Shown in pieces: positions 8,120 to 16,436 of a DNA stretch of 44,337 bases. The first letter of the stretch is position 1. Each line of letters begins with the position of its first letter. The notes beneath the pieces are model-generated. The model had not been told where the DNA came from. It worked only from the letters and a program-made list of their open reading frames with translations, and did no database searches. The position numbers and the translations under genes were made by a program. The stretch comes from Nitrospira sp. (GTDB lineage Bacteria > Nitrospirota > Nitrospiria > Nitrospirales > Nitrospiraceae), in contig VGXC01000028.1 in NCBI GenBank assembly GCA_016873495.1, forward strand, positions 1-44,337. The letters run 5' to 3'.

Positions 8120-8685
8120 CAGGCTGAATCCCGAGCCGTGGCTGCCGGGCTGCAGGAGGGACGGCTCCCGTAGCGCGAGCTGGGTTGAGGATCGAGAAGG
8201 CGCACGGCCGACCGGTCTGTGAGCTGAGCGAGCAATTCCCGCACCATCTTGTTCAATAGAGGGTGCCGCAGATCGGGCGCCAGCTCGGCCAGCGGCTCCA
8301 GAACGAACCGCCGCAGATGCAGGCGGGGATGGGGGACGATCAAGCCTGGTTCGTTGATGACCCTGGTTCCATAGAGGAGGATGTCGAGATCCAACGTCCT
8401 GGGTCCATCCCGATGGTCCGGATCGCGTCCCAGCGACTTCTCCACTTCTCGGCACACGTCCAACAAACTCCGCGGCGTGAGGTCGGTTTCGAGACGAACG
8501 ACGCCGTTCAGAAACCAGCCGGGCCCGGGGCTGTGCTCGGGCAGGGGCTCCGTTTCGTAGAGGGACGAGACCCCCGTCATCTGGGTGTGCGGCAGGAGGC
8601 TCAAGAGCGTGACCGCGCGATCGCAAAAATCCAGCCGGTTGTCCAAATTGGACCCGAAACCGATGTAGACGATCTCGCGCGGCAT
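8119..8685 (-). CDS. folK: 2-amino-4-hydroxy-6-hydroxymethyldihydropteridine pyrophosphokinase
   Basis: A 188-residue HPPK, which transfers pyrophosphate from ATP to the pterin precursor of folate. Conserved parts are YIGFGSNLDNR at the N-terminus, the substrate loop with FLNGVVRLET and the active-site segment RDGPRTLDLDILLYG followed by VPHPRLHLRRFVL. First gene of a minus-strand set folK-panC-pncA-pncB. The Shine-Dalgarno sequence is weak. The C-terminal 30 residues beyond the usual HPPK core are unremarkable. Confidence 0.93.
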   Translation of the reverse strand: MPREIVYIGFGSNLDNRLDFCDRAVTLLSLLPHTQMTGVSSLYETEPLPEHSPGPGWFLNGVVRLETDLTPRSLLDVCREVEKSLGRDPDHRDGPRTLDLDILLYGTRVINEPGLIVPHPRLHLRRFVLEPLAELAPDLRHPLLNKMVRELLAQLTDRSAVRLLDPQPSSRYGSRPSCSPAATARDSA

Positions 8686-8855
8686 CTTTTGTCAAAGCCT
8701 ATGGTTGATGGCCTATCGCAAGCCCCCGGCGCTGTTCTCGCCGTTCAGTGTAGAGGCCATTGACATCTCGGTGCTCTCTATCTAGGGTTCAGACGCAATG
8801 TTGGAAAACGATACGCCAGTTCGGGCATCCACTTCAAGTTAGTCAAGGAGATGTA

Positions 8856-9542
8856 ATGCAGGCCGATGAGTCCGTTGACTACTATCATGTCAATCGACGT
8901 GTGAGTTGGTCGCCGTTCGGGTTGCTGTCGCCGGGCGCTGTTCTAGATGTAGGCGGTGCAAGCAATCCCTACTTTCGTTTCTTTGAGAATTATAAAAAAA
9001 CGTATCCCGTCACACAGAATGATGGAGTTGTTCTGCAGGTTCCAGGAGTGCGCTTTCTAGGGGCTGTAGCAGCAGGCCAAGTAAACACTTCAAATCTTGC
9101 TGGCACGGCGCATGATCTCGCCCGCCACTTAATAGCCTACTTGCGAGAACTCATTTGGGAAGACGTGCGCCGCAGGGAGTTTCCACACCTTCCTTCACGA
9201 CAACGATGCATCTGGCTTATCCCTACGCTTTCTGGCATAGGATTTTGGCTCAAGCGCATGAGTGTCGAAGGCGACTATCAGGTTCTTCGTTTGAGAGTTC
9301 AAGGCAGGATGCATAAGGCCAGTGAAACCCATCTTCTCGGAGACGCGGAGCCCCTAGCTAAAGCGATCGAGATGGCTCGACAGTACTGGCTAGGCATCGT
9401 CGAGGATGTCTCAACTCAGGAAGTTCTCTTTGAGGGACGGATACGAGTGGTTGGTGTTCTTTCCGAGACGGAGTATGCCCAACAAGGCGATCAAGACAGC
9501 TTACCCTCGTCTCCCGGACCTGGAATGCCCGGCCACAAATAG
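8856..9542 (+). CDS. DUF2441-like protein
   Basis: A 228-residue protein beginning at an ATG with AAGGAG 5 bases upstream (8845-8850). It starts with VDYYHVNRRVSWSPFGLLSPGAVLDVGG, which resembles the opening of DUF2441 proteins; a histidine in such an opening is reminiscent of ADP-ribosyltransferase-like folds, but this is only suggestive. No membrane segment or signal peptide. Codon use and base composition are visibly less GC-rich than the neighbours, consistent with recent acquisition. Its 3' end runs through the remains of a PIN toxin gene on the other strand, so the last residues may be derived from that DNA. Confidence 0.5.
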   Translation: MQADESVDYYHVNRRVSWSPFGLLSPGAVLDVGGASNPYFRFFENYKKTYPVTQNDGVVLQVPGVRFLGAVAAGQVNTSNLAGTAHDLARHLIAYLRELIWEDVRRREFPHLPSRQRCIWLIPTLSGIGFWLKRMSVEGDYQVLRLRVQGRMHKASETHLLGDAEPLAKAIEMARQYWLGIVEDVSTQEVLFEGRIRVVGVLSETEYAQQGDQDSLPSSPGPGMPGHK

Positions 9543-9592
9543 GCGGAGATCAGAACGTTGGTGTCAAAGACCGCGCGCTGAATCGTGGCCAT
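9491..9592 (-). pseudogene. truncated PIN-domain (VapC-type) toxin
   Basis: The ATG at 9592 overlaps the end of the upstream antitoxin gene, as in VapBC pairs. The first residues read MATIQRAVFDTNVLISAYLW, the standard start of PIN ribonuclease toxins with the first catalytic aspartate (FDTNVLIS). After about 24 residues the similarity ends and a stop follows at codon 34. The remaining acidic residues of the active site are missing, so no active toxin can be made. The DUF2441-like gene occupies the DNA where the rest of the toxin should be. Confidence 0.75.
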
Positions 9593-9821
9593 GCCGGACT
9601 TGGCGAACAATGGCGGCTATCTTGGCGAGCGAGAGCTTCTTGAGGCGCTTCCGCTTGACGACCGTCGCAGTGTAGTCGTAAACGGCCGGTTCCTTGCCTC
9701 GCTGTGATCGGGCTGATCCGAGCGACTCGACGAAATTCAATACCGCAGCCTGCTTTCCGGCGGGGAGTCTCTGCAACTTTTCCCAGATCACGCTCGTGAC
9801 GGTTTGGGCGTTTCGGCTCAT
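9564..9821 (-). CDS. VapB-like antitoxin (DUF2281-type), partner toxin broken
   Basis: An 85-residue protein with VIWEKLQRLPAGKQAAVLNFVESL, the pattern of DUF2281 antitoxins that precede PIN toxins. The C-terminal half is basic, as expected for a toxin-binding tail. Its 3' end overlaps the start of the truncated PIN gene. A TATAAT -10 hexamer lies 30 bases upstream on the minus strand (9851-9856). With the toxin gone it is an orphan antitoxin or a relic. Confidence 0.65.
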   Translation of the reverse strand: MSRNAQTVTSVIWEKLQRLPAGKQAAVLNFVESLGSARSQRGKEPAVYDYTATVVKRKRLKKLSLAKIAAIVRQVRHGHDSARGL

Positions 9822-9850
9822 AGGACACCTGCGTTGAACAATGTTACCGC

Positions 9851-9856
9851 ATTATA
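9851..9856 (-). promoter_or_regulatory. -10 hexamer of the antitoxin promoter
   Basis: Minus strand reads TATAAT, a perfect -10, 30 bases before the antitoxin ATG. No good -35 is present at the usual distance. Autoregulated VapB-type promoters commonly lie here. Confidence 0.4.
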
Positions 9857-9958
9857 CGCCCGGGCTTATGCATCTAGTGATTCCATGCACGCCGCCTCAA
9901 CTTGTGTTCTAAGGCGAGGTGAAAGGCGCGGAACCTTTTTCTCACCTTATCATTCCGA

Positions 9959-10007
9959 GCGGGGACAGGCCTACAAGCGGCCTGTCCCCGCCCACCCTCT
10001 CTTTCTT
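9959..10007. repeat. stem-loop repeat copy 1 (13-bp perfect arms plus fixed tail)
   Basis: GCGGGGACAGGCC (9959-9971) and its exact reverse complement GGCCTGTCCCCGC (9979-9991) enclose a 7-base loop. The 16-base tail CCACCCTCTCTTTCTT follows. Two more copies with the same tail but different, still complementary arms are at 33504-33551 and 33612-33660. It lies between the antitoxin and the 3' end of dapL, where it may also act as a transcription barrier. Confidence 0.75.
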
Positions 10008-10125
10008 CGAGCGGCGGGACGGTCTGCCTTCGACTGCGCGCATCGAACGAGCACCCTTCCGAGGTGTGCGCGTTCTGCGAGCACGGAAGGTAGCCCGGCC
10101 CGCTGCGCTAGCTCTTCTCGCTCGG

Positions 10126-11301
10126 CTACCAACCGGCATTCTTGATCCGTTCCACCGCCTCCGCCAGCCGTTCCTTGGTCGTGCACACGGTCATGCGGAT
10201 GTAGCCCTCGCCCGGCGCCCCGAACCCGTTGCCCGGTGTAGTCACGATCCCGGCCTTTTCCAGCAAGTGCGCGGTGAATGAAGCGGAGGTATAGCCCTTG
10301 GGTACCGTCACCCAGACGTAGAAGGCCGCCGGGGGGGGATCCACCTCTAGCCCGAGCTTCTTGAGCCCCGGCACCAGCACGTCCCGGCGCTCTTGATAAA
10401 TCTTCCGCAGCCCGTCGGTGACGCTGTCGTCCAACTGCAGCGCCGCGATACCCGCTTCCTGGACCGCCTGAAAGACGCCCGAGTCCAGGTTGCTCTTCAC
10501 CTTCCCCAACCCGGCCAGGACTTGCTTGTGGCCTACGGCGAAGCCCAGGCGCCAGCCGGTCATGTTGTAGGTTTTGGAGAGGGAATGGAACTCGATGCCG
10601 ACCTCCTTGGCGCCTTCGACTTCCAGGAAACTAGCCGGCCGCGTGCCGTCGTAGAAGATCTCCGAATAGGCCGCGTCATGACAGACGATGACCTGATGTT
10701 CCTGTGCAAAGGCCACGGCCTGTTTGAAATACTCCTTGCTCATGACCACGGAGGTCGGATTGTTCGGCGAGTTCAGGAACATGAGCTTGGCCTTCTTGGC
10801 CACGTCCTTAGGGACCGCGTTGAGGTCGGGGAGAAACCCATTCTTCTTTTCCAGCGGCATAAAGTACGACTGCCCGCCGGCAAAGCTGGTCCCAACCGGA
10901 TAGACCGGGTACCCGGGGCTCGGCACCAGGACAATATCGCCCGAATCCACGAAGGCCAGGGGAATATGGCCGATGCCTTCCTTGGACCCGATCAACGTCA
11001 AAACCTCGGAGGCCGGGTCCAGCGTGACATTGAACCGCCGTTTGTACCAAGCGGCGACTTCCTTCCTGAAGGAGAGCATGCCTTCGTAAGACGGGTATTG
11101 ATGGTTCTTGGGATCGGCCGCGGCGCGGCTGAGCGCATCGATAATCGGCTTCGGAGTCGGCAGATCCGGGTCGCCGATCCCCAGGTTGATGATGTCCACG
11201 CCCCGCGCGATCGCTTTCTGCTTCATCTCGTCGATCGCGGCAAACAAATAGGGCGGCAGGGTCTTGATCCGTCCCGCGAACTCAATCGGAAATCCGGCCA
11301 T
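10126..11301 (-). CDS. dapL: LL-diaminopimelate aminotransferase
   Basis: A 391-residue PLP-dependent class I/II aminotransferase. It probably converts tetrahydrodipicolinate directly to LL-diaminopimelate for lysine and peptidoglycan synthesis, as expected in Nitrospirota. Visible features: NLGIGDPDLPTP, the PNNPTS loop (179-184), HDAAYSEI, and the Schiff-base lysine Lys243 in SLSKTYNMTGWRLG. The start at 11301 has AAGGAG upstream; a longer frame lacks such support. The GDPDLPTP form differs from plant-type DapL, so an alanine or other transaminase remains possible. The upstream DNA holds a CATCAGC-type repeat. Confidence 0.8.
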   Translation of the reverse strand: MAGFPIEFAGRIKTLPPYLFAAIDEMKQKAIARGVDIINLGIGDPDLPTPKPIIDALSRAAADPKNHQYPSYEGMLSFRKEVAAWYKRRFNVTLDPASEVLTLIGSKEGIGHIPLAFVDSGDIVLVPSPGYPVYPVGTSFAGGQSYFMPLEKKNGFLPDLNAVPKDVAKKAKLMFLNSPNNPTSVVMSKEYFKQAVAFAQEHQVIVCHDAAYSEIFYDGTRPASFLEVEGAKEVGIEFHSLSKTYNMTGWRLGFAVGHKQVLAGLGKVKSNLDSGVFQAVQEAGIAALQLDDSVTDGLRKIYQERRDVLVPGLKKLGLEVDPPPAAFYVWVTVPKGYTSASFTAHLLEKAGIVTTPGNGFGAPGEGYIRMTVCTTKERLAEAVERIKNAGW

Positions 11302-11391
11302 TCTTGCTCCTTTTGTTAGCTTGCTATCTGCCATCAGCCATCAGCTCTTGGCTGCTGGAGCGTCTAGGTTACTTCAGGAGGAGGGCCGCAA
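11302..11391. repeat. short CCATCAGC-type intergenic repeat
   Basis: GCCATCAGCCATCAGC (about 11331-11346) followed by a small inverted copy, CTTGGCTGCTG. The same low-complexity motif recurs between gyrA and gyrB (37580-37662). Confidence 0.5.
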
Positions 11392-12078
11392 TCAATGGAC
11401 AGGGGCCGTGAGGTGGGCGATAAGCTGATCGGCGACCATATGCAGGCGCGGCAGGTGCGGTTCGGCACGATGGAGCAACGCAGATGGGTTCTGGCCGGCC
11501 TTGGACACGTCCTCCAGACATTCCCGGCAGAGGGCTTCGATCCCCTCCCGCTGTACCTCCAAGTGGAACAAGACTCCGTACGCGTTCGATCCGAACCGGA
11601 AGGCCTGCAAGGGGAATAGGTCCGAAGAGGCCAGGGGTACGGCCCCGTCGGGCAGACCGAAGGCCTCGCCATGCCATTGAAAGACCTCGAAGGATTCGGG
11701 GAGCGTCCGGAACACCGGGTCCTCGCGGCCTTGGTCGGTCACACGGATCGGCGTCATTCCGATCTCCAGGCCTGGCCCTGGCGCCACTTGCGCGCCGAGC
11801 GCCTTGGCCAGCAACTGTGCCCCGAGACAGACGCCGAGCACCGGCCTTCCCCGTTCTACCGCCGCTCGAATGAAGGCCAGCTCCGCCTCGATCCACCGGT
11901 CCGGATCGTTGACCGACATGGGCCCGCCCATCACCAACAGCAGATCTCCAGGATCGGGCGGCAAGCCCACCTTGGGCACCAGATGCTTGGCAATAACGAA
12001 GCCTCGGCTGCCCAGCAAATCCGCAAAGGCTCCCGGCCCCTCGAAGGCCACATGTTGTAGGCAGATCGCCCGCTTCAC
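11392..12078 (-). CDS. class I glutamine amidotransferase (GMP synthase-like)
   Basis: A 228-residue single-domain glutamine amidotransferase. The catalytic triad is present: nucleophile Cys84 in GVCLGAQLL, and His172 and Glu174 in LFHLEVQ. Stand-alone proteins of this kind, resembling the amidotransferase half of GMP synthase, act on diverse or unknown substrates. I place the start at a GTG (12078) because homologues begin close to this VKRAICLQHV segment and a GGGGAA sequence lies just upstream; the open frame continues further but without protein-like features. Alone on its strand here; its acceptor is unknown. Confidence 0.8.
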   Translation of the reverse strand: MKRAICLQHVAFEGPGAFADLLGSRGFVIAKHLVPKVGLPPDPGDLLLVMGGPMSVNDPDRWIEAELAFIRAAVERGRPVLGVCLGAQLLAKALGAQVAPGPGLEIGMTPIRVTDQGREDPVFRTLPESFEVFQWHGEAFGLPDGAVPLASSDLFPLQAFRFGSNAYGVLFHLEVQREGIEALCRECLEDVSKAGQNPSALLHRAEPHLPRLHMVADQLIAHLTAPVH

Positions 12079-12301
12079 GAGTTCCCCGCAAAAAGAGTAC
12101 GGGTAACAGAACACAGAGGAAGATCGAGCGTCAATAGCAAGGGCCGTCCGATAGGATGGATGCCGACGGAACCGCCTACGTGCCAATGACCATTTCACGC
12201 GATCACTGAGTACGACCACGCATTGACTAAGTGACCTGTGTCGTCTACCTTTTGCCCAACCCGAGAGCGACATCCCGTCCGAACATCAGAGGGAGGCTGT
12301 C

Positions 12302-13870
12302 ATGGCGAACCCCACCGCTCCTTTTCATCCGATCATCTATGTGCGCGGCTATGCGATGACGCAGGGAGAAATCGACGAGACCACGGCCGATCCCTTCTGC
12401 GGGTTCAACCTGGGCTCCACGGTCTACCGCGCGACGCCGGAGAAGAACAGGCCAGCGAAAAAGTTTATCTTCGAATCTCCCGTGCTGCGATTGGGATCGG
12501 ATTTCGGCTATGCCGACGTCTTCAAGAACGGGCTGGACATCATGGACCCGGACTGGACCGGCAGCATCCCCGCCAAATCGATCGTCATCTACCATTACTA
12601 TGAACAGGCCTCGACTCTCTTGGGCAGCGGCAAGACGCCCAAGATCCCCGTCTTTGCCAAAGGCTTGAGCGATTTGATCCTCCGCGTGCGGACGCTTGTC
12701 TGCCTGGACCCGCACAACAAGATCGCCGTCAGAGATTTCCGCTGCTATTTGGTGGCCCATTCGATGGGGGGCTTGGTCTGTCGCGCCTTCTTGCAGAACC
12801 CGGCCCTCGGCGAGGCCGAAGCCCGAGCCTGCGTGGACAAGGTCTTCACCTACGCCACGCCCCACAATGGAATCGAGATGGTCGGTCTCAATGTGCCGAG
12901 CTGGCTCAGCCTGGCGGATGTGACGAATTTCAATCGGCATGAGATGGCGAAATACCTCAATCTAGAGGCCCTGTATAAAAAGGAAGACCGGGTGGACTTC
13001 CTCCCGGAAAAGGCGTTTTCCTCCGACCGGTTTTTCTGCATGATCGGGACCAACCGGGCGGATTATGAAGTCGCGATGGGCGCCTCGCGCACGTTTGCCG
13101 GCCATGGCAGCGATGGCTTGGTCAGGATCGAAAACGCCTCCGTGCAAGGAGTGAATGCCAAGGGTCAGATGACCGAGCCCTGCGCCAAGGCCTTTGCGTA
13201 TCGCTCGCACTCGGGGTTTTTCGGCATCGTCAACAGCGAAGAGGCGTACCAAAACTTGACCCGGTTCCTGTTCGGGGATGTGCGCGTGGACATCTGGGTG
13301 GACGTGCACGAAGTCCGTTTGCCCAAGGGCCTTGAGAAGGCCACCGGCGTCAATGCCCTGTACCAATTTGAGGTGCTCGCGTCGCCTCGCGGCAAGCGGT
13401 GGTATCTTACGAGACGCGTGGCGGAGGAGGACTCGGTCGCCTGTTGCAGCCACGAAGACTTGGCGGGGGTCTCAAAAGACCGGCCCAAGAGCCTCTATCT
13501 TTCCAGCGTGTTTTTGGATCGGGCCCAGCGGGTGGATCCGCACCGGGAATCGCTGGCCTACAGTCTGACGTTGGGCGTGCGGGTGCCGGATTACGAGGTG
13601 GACCAAAAATTCTGGCCAAATCAGCACTACGAGGGCGGATACCTGTTCCGAGATGCGGTGGCCGTTGAGATCGTTCCCCCGCAGGAGGAAGAGGGAAATT
13701 GGCACGTGACGTACGACTGGCAGAGCGACAATCTCGGCCTCGCGAGTACGCCGCTGCATCCACGGGCGCTCAAAAGCGGGAAGGTGGAGCTCCCCGTTCC
13801 GTTCGAAAGCGCGACGACTCCCGGCATCCGGGGCAAGCTGCGGTTCGTGGTTTCCGCGTGGAATGTCTAA
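12302..13870 (+). CDS. alpha/beta-hydrolase (lipase/esterase-like) with a C-terminal domain
   Basis: A 522-residue protein with HPIIYVRGYAM at the start and a nucleophile elbow VAHSMGG (Ser154), followed by YATPHNG, the pattern of PGAP1/lipase-like serine hydrolases. No signal peptide is seen. The last 200 residues form a separate beta-rich region with no family I recognise; it holds repeated VxVHEVRLP and SLTLGVRVPDYEV segments. GGGAGG precedes the ATG. The next item downstream, a carbonic anhydrase remnant, begins only about 15 bases after the stop. Confidence 0.75.
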   Translation: MANPTAPFHPIIYVRGYAMTQGEIDETTADPFCGFNLGSTVYRATPEKNRPAKKFIFESPVLRLGSDFGYADVFKNGLDIMDPDWTGSIPAKSIVIYHYYEQASTLLGSGKTPKIPVFAKGLSDLILRVRTLVCLDPHNKIAVRDFRCYLVAHSMGGLVCRAFLQNPALGEAEARACVDKVFTYATPHNGIEMVGLNVPSWLSLADVTNFNRHEMAKYLNLEALYKKEDRVDFLPEKAFSSDRFFCMIGTNRADYEVAMGASRTFAGHGSDGLVRIENASVQGVNAKGQMTEPCAKAFAYRSHSGFFGIVNSEEAYQNLTRFLFGDVRVDIWVDVHEVRLPKGLEKATGVNALYQFEVLASPRGKRWYLTRRVAEEDSVACCSHEDLAGVSKDRPKSLYLSSVFLDRAQRVDPHRESLAYSLTLGVRVPDYEVDQKFWPNQHYEGGYLFRDAVAVEIVPPQEEEGNWHVTYDWQSDNLGLASTPLHPRALKSGKVELPVPFESATTPGIRGKLRFVVSAWNV

Positions 13871-13885
13871 GCGGACCGGCGAGAC

Positions 13886-14346
13886 GCGGTGGTGCAGGGC
13901 GCACATCCCTATGCGGCGGTGCTTTGTTGTTCCGAGACGCGGGTTCACCGGAAATCGTGTTCGACGAAGGCTTGAACGATCTCTTCGTAGTACGCAACGC
14001 CGGCAACGTCGTAACCAACGGGGTCTTGGGCAGCCTCGAGCATAGCCTCCTCGAATTGGGCGTGAATCTGGTCATGGTGCTCGGGCACGAGGATTGCGGT
14101 GCGGTGAAGGCGGCGCTTCATACGGACAAGCATGCGGCAGCGAGCAAAGATTACCTCGAGGCCTTGATCAGGCCGATTGGACCGGCCATTCGGCGGGCCA
14201 AGCAGCTTCCTGGCGCCCTCCTGGAAAACGCGGTGCGGGAAAACGTCCGATTGATGGTGGGCAAGATCCGCTCGGCCCCGTTCGTCACCCGCGCGGGACG
14301 ACCTATTACCGTCGCGGGGGGCATCTACCGCCTTCGAACCGGTTAG
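13886..14346 (+). pseudogene. beta-carbonic anhydrase, truncated and frameshifted
   Basis: The first frame gives VVQGAHPYAAVLCCSETRV, then a one-base loss near 13942-13948, after which another frame gives PEIVFDEGLNDLFVVRNAGNVV, ELGVNLVMVLGHEDCGAVKA and a normal C-terminus ending at 14346. Zinc ligands of the family are visible (CCSETR, HEDCG), but the usual D-S-R of the first site has become E-T-R. About 40 N-terminal residues and any start codon are missing. The gene is therefore dead: N-terminal truncation, frameshift and an altered active site. Confidence 0.85.
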
Positions 14347-14535
14347 CTCGAACTGCTGGGCGTCTGATGACTATTTCTCTTGAACTCGATGCTCCAGAAA
14401 CATGGTATCAGGCGAGTCAAAATCGTCATCCAACGAGGCTGTAGGGAGTCCGGCGACTGAGGCGTACACGATGAGGGTACGTCGCAAGGAGACGGACGAC
14501 CGAGAACAACGTGGGGGGCGATTTTCAGTAGCCTG

Positions 14536-15495
14536 CTAGGGAAGCAGGACGATCTTTCCATAGGCCCCCGCCTCCATCACCGCCTTGTGCGCCTGCGGAG
14601 CTTCAGCCAGCGGCAACTCTCGGCCCGTAACGGGGCGCAGGGTGCCGTTCTCCAGACCGGCCACCAGGGCTGCATGGATGCTTGCGGTTTCCGGAGGCGT
14701 GGCGTTGAAGAGGACCATGCCGAGGACGGTGACGTCCCGCACCATGAGTTCCCGCGGGCTGACTTCGACCGAGCCTCGGCTCCCGATCACGACTATGCGG
14801 CCGCCCGGCGCCATGATCATCAGGTCTTTCCCCAAATTGACGTTGGCCAACATCTCCAGGACGATGTCCACTCCGCGCCCGTCCGACAGACCGATCACCT
14901 GGGTCAGGTAGTCCGGCTTCCGGTGGTCCAGCACATGGTGGGCGCCCTGCTCCTTGACAAGCGCCAGCCCCTTGTCGGACCCGGCGGTGCCGATCACGAT
15001 CAGGCCGGCGGCCCGCGCGATCTGCACGGCGGCCACTCCGACCCCGCCGCTCGCCCCGTGGATGAGGACGACCTCTCCGCCTTTGGCCTGCGCTTTCTGG
15101 AACAGCGAGCGGTGGGCCGTCGCATAGGGCACGTTCATCCCGGCCCCTTGCGCAAAGGTCGCCTGGTCCGGAAGCCGATGCACCTGCTCGATCTTGCAGA
15201 GAGCTTTTTCCGCATAGGCGCCGGTGAGGGTGCCCGACGTATAGACCCGGTCGCCTACCTTAAAGACCTTCACGCCCACGCCGACTGCCTCCACCGTCCC
15301 CGCCGCATCCAGGCCCGGCGTATAGGGCATCGGCAACTTCCCATAGGAGCCGGCCCGGATGTAGGTGTCCACGGGATTCACCCCGGCGGCCTTGACCCGT
15401 AGAACCACTTCGCCGGGACCCGGCGACGGATCCGGCACGGTTTCCAGCTTCATGACGTCCGGTTCACCGAATTGATGGACTCTGATCGCCTTCAT
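14536..15495 (-). CDS. zinc-independent quinone oxidoreductase (MDR family)
   Basis: A 319-residue NADPH:quinone reductase-like protein. It begins MKAIRVHQFGEPDVMKLE, has the GroES-like N-terminal domain (AAGVNPVDTYIRAG, YTPGLDAAGTVEAVG) and a Rossmann domain with HGASGGVGVAAVQIARAAG. Zinc-binding cysteines of true alcohol dehydrogenases are absent, as in the quinone reductase group. The start is fixed by GAGGAGG just upstream. Last gene of a six-gene minus-strand set that starts with pirin; expected role is detoxification of quinones or unsaturated carbonyls. Confidence 0.88.
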   Translation of the reverse strand: MKAIRVHQFGEPDVMKLETVPDPSPGPGEVVLRVKAAGVNPVDTYIRAGSYGKLPMPYTPGLDAAGTVEAVGVGVKVFKVGDRVYTSGTLTGAYAEKALCKIEQVHRLPDQATFAQGAGMNVPYATAHRSLFQKAQAKGGEVVLIHGASGGVGVAAVQIARAAGLIVIGTAGSDKGLALVKEQGAHHVLDHRKPDYLTQVIGLSDGRGVDIVLEMLANVNLGKDLMIMAPGGRIVVIGSRGSVEVSPRELMVRDVTVLGMVLFNATPPETASIHAALVAGLENGTLRPVTGRELPLAEAPQAHKAVMEAGAYGKIVLLP

Positions 15496-15535
15496 GCATT
15501 CCTCCTCAGGCTTCTGTCTAAGACATTCCCAATGA

Positions 15536-16393
15536 TTATTCCCTGGCCCAGTCGGCCGAAGCAATCACTTCCGTAAATTTCGTCAACGGGATGCCATAGC
15601 GCCGCTCAATCCCAGGGATGTCCCCATTGTACCCTTGTTCGTTGAACCACCGGAACATCGCGGCCAAATCGTCCCCGAACGCAACCGGGGCCTGGTCGTC
15701 CGGGACTTGCTGAAATCGAATCGGACGCCCCATGGTGCGCGACAGATGCGCCACCACCTCTGTCATGGTCAGCTCGTCTCCCGCCAGCTCGATCGCTTGG
15801 CCGAGAAAATCGTCGGGACGGACGAAGGCCGAGGCCCCGAACTCTCCGATGTCCTGGAGTGCGATCATCTGCAGCTTACGGTCGGGTGGCAACGGGAGCG
15901 CGAGCGTGCCCTGCAGGATGAAGGGGCGGCAAAAGGTACCGAAGTTTTCCATGAACCAGACAGGCCGGAGAATGGTGGCGGGGAGGCCGATCTTCCGGAT
16001 GTGCTGCTCGACCTGCCACTTGGTGTCGAAATGGGGGATGCCGGTGTTCCGCTCGGCCCCGCCGACCGAGGTATAAATATAGTGATGGACCCCGGCCTGC
16101 TTGGCCAGATCGGCCAGCATCGTGCCTTGCGCGACCTCTTCGTCCACCCCGGCTTCGAAGGGCGTGGACATGGCGAACACACCCCGCACCCCTTGCAACG
16201 CCGCCCGGAGGGAAGCGGGATCGGTGAGATCGCCCTGCGCCACCTCGGCGCCGGCTTTTGCCAGCCCGGCCGCTTTGGCCGGATTGCGGGCGAGGGCGCG
16301 GACCTTCTGGCCCCGGCGCAGCAGGCTCCTGGCGACCGCTCCTCCCTGTTGTCCCGTGGCCCCCGTGACCAGAATGATCTGCGTCTCGCTCAT
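15536..16393 (-). CDS. NmrA-like NAD(P)-binding protein
   Basis: A 285-residue protein of the atypical short-chain dehydrogenase type. The NAD(P)-binding motif is at the N-terminus (ILVTGATGQQGGAVARSLL), followed by RALARNPAKA. YIYTSVGGAE and ILRPVWFMENF are typical of NmrA-like redox sensors and of NAD(P)H:quinone oxidoreductase 2-like proteins. GGAGGA lies before the ATG at 16393. Forty bases separate it from the quinone reductase downstream. Function is probably quinone reduction or redox sensing. Confidence 0.85.
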   Translation of the reverse strand: MSETQIILVTGATGQQGGAVARSLLRRGQKVRALARNPAKAAGLAKAGAEVAQGDLTDPASLRAALQGVRGVFAMSTPFEAGVDEEVAQGTMLADLAKQAGVHHYIYTSVGGAERNTGIPHFDTKWQVEQHIRKIGLPATILRPVWFMENFGTFCRPFILQGTLALPLPPDRKLQMIALQDIGEFGASAFVRPDDFLGQAIELAGDELTMTEVVAHLSRTMGRPIRFQQVPDDQAPVAFGDDLAAMFRWFNEQGYNGDIPGIERRYGIPLTKFTEVIASADWARE

Positions 16394-16436
16394 GGGGCGT
16401 CCTCCTGCCTGCAACCGCGCCGTCGCGGTGCGGCCA

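Noticed and set aside
8119-8695. N-terminal extension of panC through folK
   Set aside because: The open frame continues, but PanC starts at the overlapping TGATG junction, and the extension is a low-complexity antisense-like reading of folK codons.
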